In this document: one piece after another, positions 33,961 through 43,969 of the stretch
Layout of the letters: each line of letters opens with the position of its first letter
How positions within the stretch are numbered: position 1 is the first letter of the stretch
Assembly (NCBI GenBank): GCA_050084985.1
Contig: JBITNC010000001.1
Coordinates: 2,170,001 to 2,234,000 of the forward strand
Reading direction: 5' to 3'
Length of the DNA: 64,000 nt
Source: Nageia nagi
Taxonomy: Eukaryota > Pinophyta
Position numbers and translations under genes: made by a program
The notes under the pieces: generated by a model
Database searches by the model: none
What the model saw: only the letters and a program-made list of their open reading frames with translations
What the model was told of the DNA's origin: nothing

Positions 33961-35799
33961 CGATCAGAAAAATGCATCTTTGTGAGGTATGATAATCAGC
34001 ATAGAGGTTACAGGCTCTACTCTTCATCCCAGAAAATAGTCTTTGTTTCTAGGGATGTTAAGTTCAATGAACTTTCTGAGGATACCACCTGTCATGCTGA
34101 AGTATCTGATACAGATGATTCTTCGCCTACACCTAACTGGTTGGATGAGCATGTAGAGAAGTCACCACAAGAGCAAAATTCTCCAACACAGAGAATTACA
34201 AGAAGTATGACCTTGAATAAATCCTTATTTGCCAAAATTGATAATATGCATGAGCCATCCACCTTCAAAGAAGCTTCCAAGCAAGAGTGTTGGATGGAAG
34301 CTATGAAAGTTGAGTATGAGGCTCTCATGAAAAATGAAACTTGAGATTTGGTTCCTTATCCCAATGAGAAAAATGTGATTGGTAATAAATGGATATACAA
34401 GGTCAAGTACAATTCTGATGGAAACATTGAAAAATACAAGGCAAGATTAGTGGCCAAAGGATTCGCTCAGAAATATGGTATTGATTATGAGGAAACCTTT
34501 GCTCCTGTAGCCAAGATGCCTACTGTCAGAATAATTCTTGCTCTTTCTGCAGGTCAAGGATGGAAAGCTTTTCAACTTGATGTCAAAAGTGCATTTCTCA
34601 ATGGGGACTTGGATGTTGAAATCTACATGAATCAACCAGAAGGATTTATTCCAGAAGGAAAAGAGTCTCTTGTGTGTAAGCTAAAGAAGTCTTTGTATGG
34701 ACTTAAGCAAGCACCTAGAGCATGGTACAAGAAAATTTCAGGATTCTTTGCAGATATTGGTTTTTCCAAGTGCTTCTCAGATTCAGATCTATATGTACTC
34801 AATCAAGGACAAGACGTGGTCATAATTCTCCTTTATGTGGATGATCTTCTCATAACAGGCAATAATATTGAAATCATCCAAGAGTGCATCTCCAAACTCA
34901 AGGCAACATTTGAAATGACTGATCTAGGTCTATTGCATTACTATCTTGGGATGCAAGTATACCAACACAAAGATTGTACTTATCTTAGTCAATCTAAGTA
35001 TATATCAGACATCTTGCAAAAGTTTGGAATGGAAGAGTGTAAATATGCTGCCATACCTGTTTCTCCTGGAATCGTTGTCTCACTGAGCTCAGATTCTCAG
35101 TTGGCTGATGCTATAGCTTATAGACAATTGATTGGTAGTCTTCTGTATCTGACTATCTCTCGACCTGATATTGCCTTTGCAGTGAATCTGATGGCACGAT
35201 TCATGCAAAAACCATATGTTGAACACCTCAATGCTGTTAAGCAAATCTTGAGGTATGTCGCAGGGACAAAGGATCTTGCTCTTAAGTATTCCCAAGTGCC
35301 CTCGATTGTTCTCTCAGGGTTCTCAGATTCTGATTATGGGGGAGATAGAGATGATAGAAAATCAACCTCTGCATATGTGTTTAGCATTGGTTCAGGTGCT
35401 ATCTCTTGGGCTTCCAAGAAGCAACCTACTGTGACTCTTTCTACCACCGAAGCCGAATATCGAGCCATGTCTGTTGCCGCCCAAGAAGCTATTTGGCTAA
35501 GACATCTTCTGAACGAAATTGGGTATAAGCAAAATGGCCCATCTCTTATTTCGTCAGATAATCAATCGGCTATCTCTTTGGCTAAGAATCCTGTGTTCCA
35601 TCAGCGAACCAAACATGTAGAAATCCAAGCTCATTTTATCAGGGAGAAGGTTCTAGATGACATCATACACTTGCAGTATTGTCCATCTACTGACAACTCC
35701 GCTGATTTGTTCACCAAGCCCCTTCCTGAAGCTCAGTTCTGCAAGCTTAGGGATTCTCTAGGATTGGTGAAGTTGCCCTCAAGGGGGAGTGAAGTTTAA
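33865..35799 (+). pseudogene. copia reverse transcriptase and RNase H, one in-frame stop
   Basis: One frame runs from 33865 (FRIFGCDAFAFI, integrase C-terminal region) to the TAA at 35797, interrupted only by TGA at 34342-34344 where related elements have Trp. RT starts after it (GNKWIYKVKYNSDGNIEKYK, FQLDVKSAFLNGD, LKKSLYGLKQAPRAWY) and has the catalytic YVDD at 34834-34845. RNase H has FSDSDYGGD, TLSTTEAEYRA and SSDNQSAISLAKNP. The protein ends GLVKLPSRG, typical for copia. All catalytic residues of RT and RNase H are intact. Confidence 0.93.
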
Positions 35800-35860
35800 A
35801 CTTTTGTTAGTGATGACAACTTCACCTCTAAGAGGCCTTTTTTGATTGTACATTCTAGAC

Positions 35861-36135
35861 CTCCGTGGTAAGTTTGCTCTGCGTGACAAACTTGTTGTAC
35901 AAATTGTTGTTATAGAGTGTTGATTATTTTATACCTCAGTGGTAAGTTTGCTCTGCGTGACAAACTTGTACATTTTATACTCCGTGGTGAGTTTGCTCTG
36001 CGTGAGAAACTTATTGTACAAATTTTGAGCATGTAATTTAATATACCTCCGTGGTAAGTTCGCTCTGCGTGACGAACTTGTTTTACATTCTATACCTCCA
36101 TGGTGAGTTTGCTCTGCGTGAGAAACTCGTTGTAC
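35861..36135 (+). repeat. five tandem hairpin units in the copia 3' UTR
   Basis: Five units, each CCTCCGTGGT followed by a 7-bp stem, the invariant 10-base loop CTCTGCGTGA, and the other stem arm. Stems are at 35870-35893, 35944-35967, 35989-36012, 36056-36079 and 36105-36128. Stem arms are AAGTTTG/CAAACTT in units 1 and 2, GAGTTTG/GAAACTT in unit 3, AAGTTCG/CGAACTT in unit 4 and GAGTTTG/GAAACTC in unit 5. Unit 4 swaps T-A for C-G and unit 5 swaps A-T for G-C, so pairing is kept. The array starts about 60 bp after the stop codon. Confidence 0.9.
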
Positions 36136-36613
36136 AATTTTTATGCTCTATTTTTAAAATCAACACATGTCTAATACAACAGGTGACTATGAGTAATGGC
36201 TTGGCATCTCCGTGATGGCTTATAGTGCACCATTGATCAGTTATTTATAAGATGGCATTATTTGATTCTCTTATTTGAATATATGATGCATCTAACTGAT
36301 TTTGTTCATGAGTTGCTTGTAGCATGCATGATCTTCTTTAGAAATGCAGGTTACTCACCTTGTGAAAGCAAGCTCATGGAGACTCACATGTCAGCTTAAA
36401 GTTGATCGACTACTATGTACAGTGAAACCAGTTGTGGTTAATGATTGTATTGTAAACCATTTTTGTCAAATGGTAATGTAGTGAGTCTCATACTAGTTCT
36501 CAAAAAGATTCTCAAAATATGTAAAAGTTCTCATCTCCACTTGTATCTCTATGGAGGAGAACTCTCTCTTACTCTCTCTCTTCTCTCTTCTACGCTCTAT
36601 CCCAATATTGCAT

Positions 36614-36623
36614 TAAGGGGGAG
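36614..36623 (+). other. copia polypurine tract
   Basis: AAGGGGGAG lies directly before the 3' LTR, as required for plus-strand priming. Confidence 0.85.
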
Positions 36624-37112
36624 TGTTAGAATTTGTAATGAAATATTATGAATATCTAAACTCCTTGTAAATTCAATTAATCACTTAAGGGTATGTAGAT
36701 ACCTTAAGAGATTAATAGAATTCTGTAATATGTAGACTTTGACTTTACCAAAGGAGTTAGTTGGTAGGTTGAAGTTTGGTGGTACATTTAATGTAACCCT
36801 AACCTTACCCTTGGGTTAAAGGAAGGTTAGGGAGGTGCTCTCAACCTATAAATAGAGGGCCTCTCCTCATGTAAACATATCTAAGTTTTGAGTAAGATTA
36901 CTCTACTTGGTTGTGTAGGAGAGAGCTAGAGAATAGTTGTAAGAGAGACATAGATTTGAGAATAAGAGAACTAGTTGTGGATGTACTCCCAAGGAGGGAG
37001 GAACCACATTATATTGATGTGTTATCTTGAGTGATTGTGTTATCTTGTGTACACATGAGTTTCCTAGTCTAAGGTCCTAGAGGATTTGTTTAAATCTAGT
37101 TCAAATCCTTCA
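36624..37112 (+). repeat. copia 3' LTR
   Basis: 489 bp, identical to the 5' LTR except at 36725 and 37093; followed by the TSD AACAC. Confidence 0.95.
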
Positions 37113-37895
37113 AACACAATATCTGCTCTCATTGGAATAACTTTGGAACCTTGGGATAGTATGCCTCCTCCGAATAAGAATCCTCTCCACTGAAGGAGTC
37201 GTCCTCAAATCTTGGATAACCACAAAAGGTAGAATCAATACCTCGGAATATCATCGGATGGGCAAAGGTGCTACACCAATGCTGTAGACACACATGATCC
37301 CTCAACTTGAATGCCCTCTAGACGTTGCGCCTAGGAAAGCTTGCTTAGCACCGCTAAGACTTGTTGTCCTCTGGACTATTGTAGAAATAATAATGATCAA
37401 GTATATCCAATATTGAGACTCCAAAGACTAATATATTCTTCCTTGTTCCGGATTACACCTCAAAGTCATCACCCAATCCCCTCATGGCCCAACATTGGCA
37501 CCTAGGATCAATCCGGGCTCAACGTGGATATCTGGACCTCCCTATGCTCCACATGGACCCGAGAATGCATGCATGGGCACCTAGGGGGCAACGTGGGTCT
37601 CAAGGGCCAACATGGGGTCTAAAAGTCTCCCCCAAGCTAGCACATGTGTCTACATGATTCCCATCTCAACGTTGGGTCATAAAGTGTACATTCGTCCAAT
37701 AAATGTTAAATAGACCTTGGGATTCCCACAATCATGTTTCAAGATCTCCAAGTATGACAAATACACCTAATCTAACCTTAGGAGGGAGACGTCCCACTTG
37801 GGGCTCACATCTAGGTCCATTGAATAAAGTATATTACAAAGAGAGACCTTTTGGACCCCACAATTAATTACAATTGATCAAGGGGGACAGTCACA

Positions 37896-39466
37896 CTTTG
37901 ATGCTATCCTTTGGGACCTATCATGAGAGCAACCAAGCTCAGAGGCTAGTTGCCCTTCTCCTCAGAGACTACAACGTGTAGGCACTTTGGATGATCTTGT
38001 AGATATTGGTTCCTTGCCCTCGGTGAAAGTCTGAGAAAAAGAAACCATCCTGTCCGAGAAAAAGAAACCATCCTGAGCCATGGATGAAAGATGAGGGATG
38101 TATAATGTCTCTGGATATGGGTTATAATTTAGGTGTCTCGATGGTTATTCGAATGACTAGTGAGAGTTCATTCACTATAATGAAACCGACAATGCAACTG
38201 TGAGTGACGATGTTGACATGGCTCATACCCCGTCAAGCGATGCAAGTCATTGTGCATACTGCTTTTTGTTGTCTATCTTTATTTTGTTTTGTTGTTTTGT
38301 TTTTGTTTAAGCTATTCTTAAGGCTTCCACAATAAGCCCCAAATTTTAGCAAATTTGGGGACCCACGAATTTTCGTAATACGAAATTGCTCGTGTGGAAT
38401 GGCTAAGCCGATGATGTCTCGAAGTTGGGAAGCACGAGGGATATGGATTGATAGAAAATAAACAAAATGGACTCTTGGGGTAAATGGATCAGGATTTTGG
38501 TTAAGACTCTCCCAAGTGCATGTCTTCCAGGAAGTCAAACCTCATGCCCCCCTCAAGACCTGTTCCAGCCCTCCATAAGGTTTAGGTGAAAATTTCAAGC
38601 AACAAGGACAGATTTCAGCTAAGTATGGAGCATATTTTTCCTAGGTACAAACTCGGAAGAAGACAAGCCTCTTGACTCCTGGAAGACTTGCGCTAAGCTC
38701 ATACGCATTTCCCTAATGTAGATGTGAACCAAGACAAGCGTTTTGATCCCTTCTAAGATTTGCACTGGGCCAATACTTCCTCATTTAGGTGGAAGTGTGA
38801 ACTAGGACAACCATTTCTACCCTTTTCGGACTTGCGTTGGATTCATGTTCCCCTTTTCTTTGTGCAAATTTTGAGTAAGACATGATTTTAGATCTCCAAG
38901 ATATATGCGCCGAACTTATTTTTCCTTCCTGGACACAAGTTTGGATCAAGACAAGCATTGTTACCCTCACAAAACTTGCGCTTGGCCTCCTTGAGTGCGT
39001 GATCGAGCCTGGTCATTATTGGAGACTCCTTAATGACTTGAGCTGAGCCTATCTAGCCCTCCCAGGCGCAAATCTGGATAGGACAAGGACATTGACCCCC
39101 AAGAGATCTGCGCTAGCCCTATCTTTCTCTCTTGAGCGCATGTTTCAGCTAAGACAAGTATCTTGACCCTCCAAACATTTGCGCTAAGCTTCTAAGTGCA
39201 CCTTCGAGCAAAACATGATTTATAACCCTCATGAAACATGTGGCAAGCCTCCAGGTCACATGCCAACAAAAGTTAAATTTCTTAATTTTCGATGGGAGAC
39301 AAGGCAAATTTATGAAGATGGTTTGGTTCGTTGCCGGATCTCAAATGTCTCCCTCGAGAGCCATTTTAGACATGATGGAATACATTTATTATTTTTAATA
39401 AGTCAAATTAGTGGTCGCAGGATAGTTTAATTTATGGTCGAGGCCAATTATTATTTAATTTTAAAA
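37896..39466. other. repeat-rich region, LTR-like, no gene
   Basis: A 20-bp direct repeat (GAGAAAAAGAAACCATCCTG) lies at 38033 and 38056. At 38331-38365 the palindrome CCCCAAATTT ... AAATTTGGGG is followed by GACCC, the same arrangement as near the 5' ends of families H and I. From 38640 to 39250 degenerate units of about 90-110 bp repeat AGACAAG ... TTTGCGCTAAGC-type words, similar in style to 63115-64000. This suggests an old LTR on the + strand, but neither end is clear. Confidence 0.4.
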
Positions 39467-40718
39467 TGCCATATATATTAAAGTTAAATTTTAACTTTTA
39501 TCATTTTAAATAAAAAAAAAAAAAAACCATTAAGAAGACAAAGAAATAATAATCAAAATTAAAATAAAGTGTTTACTGGGAAAGCAAAAAGATGAGGCTC
39601 CAATATTATAGAAGGGGTGACAAGTAAATTAGATATTTTTAGGCCGTAAGGCGTTCCCTCTTTGAGAGTTTTTGCGCCAAATTTCAATCACGTGGCTGAT
39701 AGACTGGCAGAATCACTGACCGTGATTGAAAGAATTTAGCCATGGATCCTCCTTCAGGCTGTCTGCATCATGCATCTTGTTAAACAATTTGGGTGCCTTA
39801 AATGCATGCTTGGAGGACGCTGAGAAAGGTGAATTGATCTGGTTGGACTACTGCTCGTGTTTGTTGACCTTGCATCGGCGTACCCATTGCACTTGTTTGC
39901 AATTGCTAGTAGTAACCCTTTGAGGCACCCACATTGCAAAGGCAAAAATAAATAAAAATGTTTATCATCATCAGGGATAAAAAAAAATCTCCTTTGAAAT
40001 CTGGGCTCAGCTTCCACAATGAGTTCCTTATGATGGAGGATATGCAGCTCATGGTTATGGCAAATAAGACTGTGGGCATGCTGGACAAATGGTGCAAGGT
40101 ATTCATATACAAAATAGTTAGGCGGGGTCTCTTTTGCATGCAAATGTGATAACAGCGGGGGAGATTTATGACAAGGGTTTATCCAGTTGGAATGCACACA
40201 TCTAAGACTCATGATAAATGGATTTTTCTGGCCCTTTGGGCTCGTGGCTGCCCTGCGAGACTTGCAAGCAGAGCATAGAGGAATACGTATGTCCGGAGAA
40301 TTGTTTGACAAGCTGCATAGGCAGGCACAGTTACGTCAGCTGCATGTTGGGAGGATTTGCGATTCATGGCTATGGCGAGTTTGCCTTTAAACTCCTTGAT
40401 CTGATGCGACACTTAGGAACCACCTAATAGCATAACCCTTGCATGTGTTTGATATGCACACAGCCATGCGTGTAGGAGTAGCGGATTGACTCTCAATACG
40501 TCAACAGCAGTGGCTCTTATTGCGTTTTTCTTGCAGGTAATTAATACGCTGGGGAGATTTGCAAACGGGTTTATGCCTACATCGGAGACTTTTTAAGCAG
40601 GGCCTCTTTTTTTTTTCGTAGCTGCAGCTGCTCTGAGAGACGTGTAAGCAAAGTTTGGTAGAATACGTAAGTCCTGGGAATCATTTGACTTGCTGCATGC
40701 GAGGAGAAGGGCACTATA
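39467..40718 (+). pseudogene. PPR gene fragments, copy 2 of the dispersed repeat
   Basis: The first part matches 1-240. Several + strand pieces in different frames resemble a pentatricopeptide-repeat protein. These are GGYAAHGYGK near 40038-40070, AALRDLQAEHRGIRMSGE near 40250-40300 and GGFAIHGYGEFAFKLLDLM near 40350-40405. A further ALRD-AK-GRIRKSWESFDLL piece lies near 40630-40695. These are the repeated 'GGYAxHGYGKEAL' and 'ALxxGKxxHxxIxKSG' blocks of plant PLS-class PPR proteins, which act on organelle transcripts. Frames are broken and spacer sequence separates the pieces, so this is a pseudogene or captured fragments. Confidence 0.6.
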
Positions 40719-41160
40719 GATGCCAAAAGGAATGGAGGGGCCCTTGGAAGACAGACTATGCTTAAAAGTGATCAACGTTCAGGTTGCCAAAGCTTATCTT
40801 TGCCGGAGAGAGTTGAAGGCGCTCCTAATTTCAGAGTAGAACCCAGATTTCCAGTTTATGGTGTAGCCAACCCAACAGTTGATGGTATTAGAGCCGTTAT
40901 TCAACGGATAAGGGGAATGAAGGGTGGAAAGCTGGTTTTATGGCGCAGTATGAGAGAAGAACCTGTAATTTATATTAATGGAAAGCCTTTTGTGCTTCGT
41001 GAGGTGGAAAGGCCAGTGGAAAACATGCTAGAATACACGGGCATAGATAGCGAAAGGGTAGAGCTAATAGAAGCTACATGTCTGGAGTTATTTAAATTCA
41101 GAAGCAGCTGCTGTACATACTCCAATAGAATCAATCAAGACAACTTTTGAGCTGAATTTT
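40719..41160 (+). pseudogene. paladin-like phosphatase gene fragment
   Basis: The frame, open from before 40719 to 41150, reads DAKRNGGALGRQTMLKSDQ, then LPERVEGAPNFRVEPRF, PVYGVANPTVDGIRAVIQRI, WRSMREEPVIYINGKPFVLR and EVERPVENMLEYTGIDSERV. This is the start of one phosphatase-like repeat of paladin, a large cytosolic protein with repeated PTP/phytase-type domains conserved in plants and animals. Soon after ELIEA the similarity shifts frame (AAAVHTPIESIKTTFE near 41110-41150) and is then lost. About 130 of more than 1,000 residues remain, with no catalytic Cys loop, so this is a captured or retroposed fragment. It lies just upstream of an LTR of family G and in its orientation. Confidence 0.65.
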
Positions 41161-41741
41161 TGGTAAGCTACTGCTGCAGCGATTAAAGATTCATATGTGA
41201 TGGAGGGATGGACTGAAGCTTTCCGTGGAAGATGTTTATTGCAAATCTCGATGATGAAGAAGCTTATTGGATGATTCTCATGTTATTTGATGGCGCATTC
41301 AAGAAAAAAGCATCAGTCAGGATATTGTTTAGTGAGAGGTTTCTGCATTGGAAAGTATTTCCTGTTCCTTGGTTGAGATGAATATTGCAAATCACTATTT
41401 TTCACTGTTCACCTATATCAAAAGAGCATTCCCAGGAGCAGACAAACAAAATTCAATTTGATGTGATAAGTCATCTTGTTAGAATGTTACAGCAACAGTT
41501 GGTCTTTCATTGCAAAAGACAAAAAAAAATGACAGCAAATGTCTCTGGCCACCTTCCAGTTAGCAATGGCAATGATGCTAAGAGCACCCTCCATGTGTTG
41601 CAAAATAATGGTGGTGATCACTTAGATAATGGATTTGAGGAAGACATTGCATTCATTATGCAACATGTTTGATTGATGCATACATCCTTTGTTGGGACTA
41701 TCGAGTTGGTTTTTCTTTTTAGATTTAGTTATTTTTCACCT
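41161..41741. other. unassigned sequence upstream of LTR G
   Basis: Frames are open in places (41385-41672) but I recognise no protein. The last 50 bases resemble those before 1658, so this is probably internal sequence next to a 3' LTR. Confidence 0.35.
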
Positions 41742-43969
41742 TGTGATGGATGCGGTTTTACTTCCACAAGTGTGAAAGGGTTATTTCATTTCAGCTTCAT
41801 TTCAAGATATTTCATTTCATTTTAGTTTATTAATTTCATTTGAATTAGGGTAGAATTTGCTAAAATTAGGTGAATTTCAATAAATTTCATGTAATTTCAT
41901 TTGAATTAGGGTAACACTTAATAGGGTTTTGAGAAACTATAAGTACCTCAAGAAGGTCATTTTGTAGGGAGAGGATGATCATTTTCTCAAATAGTGCTAT
42001 TGTGAAATTTGCAAAAACTTTAATATTCTCTTGTATGTAAATGTGATGCACAATTAATCAAATCAAGACTTGTTTCCTCTCAATGGGATTTCGAGTCTGA
42101 GTACTTGTGCTTGGTGTTTTCTTGTAGTTATTACGTGACTTGTGTACATTTGGAGCAAGTGTAGGCTTATTAGAAATATGGTTGAATATCTTATGAAGTT
42201 GTGTAATTGCTATTTGATGAATATTACTCACTCTTTGACATGAAGATGAATGAATGTTGGTGAAATCTTTTCTATGTTGTTTGGTTTGTGTAAGATTGCA
42301 AATACAATCTCAAGTGCAAATAATCAAATACAAGCAAATATGCACCCACGTCTGGACTAGAGTTTCAAATTGAAGCATTAACAATCCCACAATGCCAACG
42401 TCTTACATAAACAAGCATGAATGCAGCAAAACACCCCAACGTTTCAAATATGGAAGCATACACATCACATACAAAGACAAATGTTGAGATCAATGATGCC
42501 CACGGCTGTATTAATGATCAGGAATAACAAATGATACAATACCAGCCCTAAAGGGCTCAACGTTGGCCTCCAAGGAGCCAACTAGGGCACAATGAACATA
42601 CAAATGTGATCACTGCTGGTACACAGATGGGACAACGTCACTCCCTCAAGCCTGGATGATTTGTTGTAGAACTCCCATGTCTAGAAACCACTGAAGGTAG
42701 AAGTGTGACCTCGGAATACCATCGGATGGACTAAGATGCTACACCTTAGCCGTATATTAGCAAGGTCCCTCAACCTGCTAACCCTCCTAAATGCTGCACC
42801 TAGGGAAGATTGCTTGATGTTGCGCCAAGATTTGTGTCCCCTGGATGGTAGGAAAAGTAATAATAATCAAGTATATCCATGCAATGATGCTCCAACGCTT
42901 AATATAGCTCACATTGGATCTGGATCTCACCTCAAAGTCATCACCCAACCTTCCTATTCCAACTTTGGCTTCCTAGAAGCCCCACAAAGGCCAATGAAGG
43001 TGCCTAGGGGTCAATGCAAGCCCAAGGTGGGTATCTGGGCCCTTCACATGCTCAACGTGGGTCCTCATGCTCATCGTGGGTCTAGAGGGCATGCGTGGGT
43101 GTCTAGGAGTCATCATGGGCCAACGTGGGGGTGTAGGAGTCTCCCAAAAGCTGACGCATGTGTACAAGTGCTCCCAATTCCAATGTTGGGGCAAATAGGT
43201 GTTTATCCATGCTCATGTGTCATCTAAGTGCTATACAAGGCTTGGGATTCCCACAATCAATTCTCGGGATCTCCAAGTATATAAAATAATATTAAATCAT
43301 GCTAGCCTATGCTTGGGAAGAAGACGTCCCACTTGGGGCTCACAGTGGGGTCCAACGGACCTTTATAATTTCTATCCCAAGTTGTGCATAATTAAATACA
43401 TAAATATTTACAAAGGGGAATCCATGAGATTCCATAATTAATTGCATTTTACAAAAGAGGATGTTACAGTTTGATGGGCTACTCACATTGATGGGAATCC
43501 ATGGGATCCTATTTGTTACAATTTGGACTTAGTCGTTTGTAGCAAGGTGGGATAAGTGAGTGCTGTACTTCATAATAAACCCGGTAGAAAGGTGATCCAA
43601 TCCCTTGTTCATCAGTGGGCATGTCATTGAATGTACCCCCGCCATCATCCTCATTCTTATGCTTTTCTTTTCTTTTCTTTTGTTATTTGTACTTTCTTTA
43701 CCATAAAAAGTCTATACTTTCAATTAGTGTAGAACAACTTCAATGCCCACAGCAAATGTGGTTAACCATTGCTACCTCTATCCTCCCACTTAATGTTCCA
43801 AGTATAGCTACTGTCATAGTCGTATAAAACATCTTATGATGCTAGAAACCTTGAGGTAACCAGTCCTTTCAAGCGGAGGTTCGTAACACCACCTCACTAA
43901 CATTTTGGATGCTCTTTCCTAGTTATCACCTAGGTGGTCTTCGTAAGTGGAAAGAAAAAGATCCCAACA
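41742..43969 (+). mobile_element. LTR of family G, split by a nested solo LTR
   Basis: Segments 41742-42288 and 43474-43969 give 1043 bp, starting TGTGATGGATGCGG and ending GATCCCAACA. TATAAG at 41939-41944 is followed by a short inverted ACCT...AGGT and TCATTTTGTA. The signature ACCTTGAGGTAACCAGTCC is near 43846-43865. It is similar over its whole length to 1658-3860. Confidence 0.7.
42289..43468. mobile_element. solo LTR of family A (copy e), TSD GTTTG
   Basis: 1180 bp from TGTAAGATTGC to GATGTTACA, flanked by GTTTG at 42284-42288 and 43469-43473. It is the second family A solo LTR lying inside a family G LTR. The insertion point differs from that at 2011, so the two insertions are independent. 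Confidence 0.85.

Larger units (their letters stand above)
28402..37112 (+). mobile_element. young Ty1/copia LTR retrotransposon, 8,711 bp
   Basis: A complete structure: TSD AACAC (28397-28401 and 37113-37117), two 489-bp LTRs with TG...CA ends, initiator-Met PBS, polypurine tract, and gag-protease-integrase-RT-RNase H order, which is the copia order. The LTRs differ only at 28503/36725 (T/G) and 28871/37093 (G/A), so insertion was recent. The leader before gag is unusually long, about 3 kb. Even so, the coding region has four single-base losses and one stop, so this copy cannot make its own polyprotein as shown. Confidence 0.95.
28006..37895 (-). mobile_element. 5' LTR of the old gypsy element (family A, copy d), split by a copia element
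   Basis: The LTR consists of 28006-28401 and 37118-37895, 1174 bp when the copia element and one copy of its TSD are removed. It starts TGTGATGATAAA next to the PBS and ends CAGTCACA. The uninterrupted order of LTR A in 16460-16520 (GGGCACAACACAATATTTGC) shows exactly where the copia entered. Together with 16098-17345 it would bound an element of about 13 kb after subtraction of the copia, which itself contains later insertions at 17404-18641 and 18.7-25.15 kb. Confidence 0.7.
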
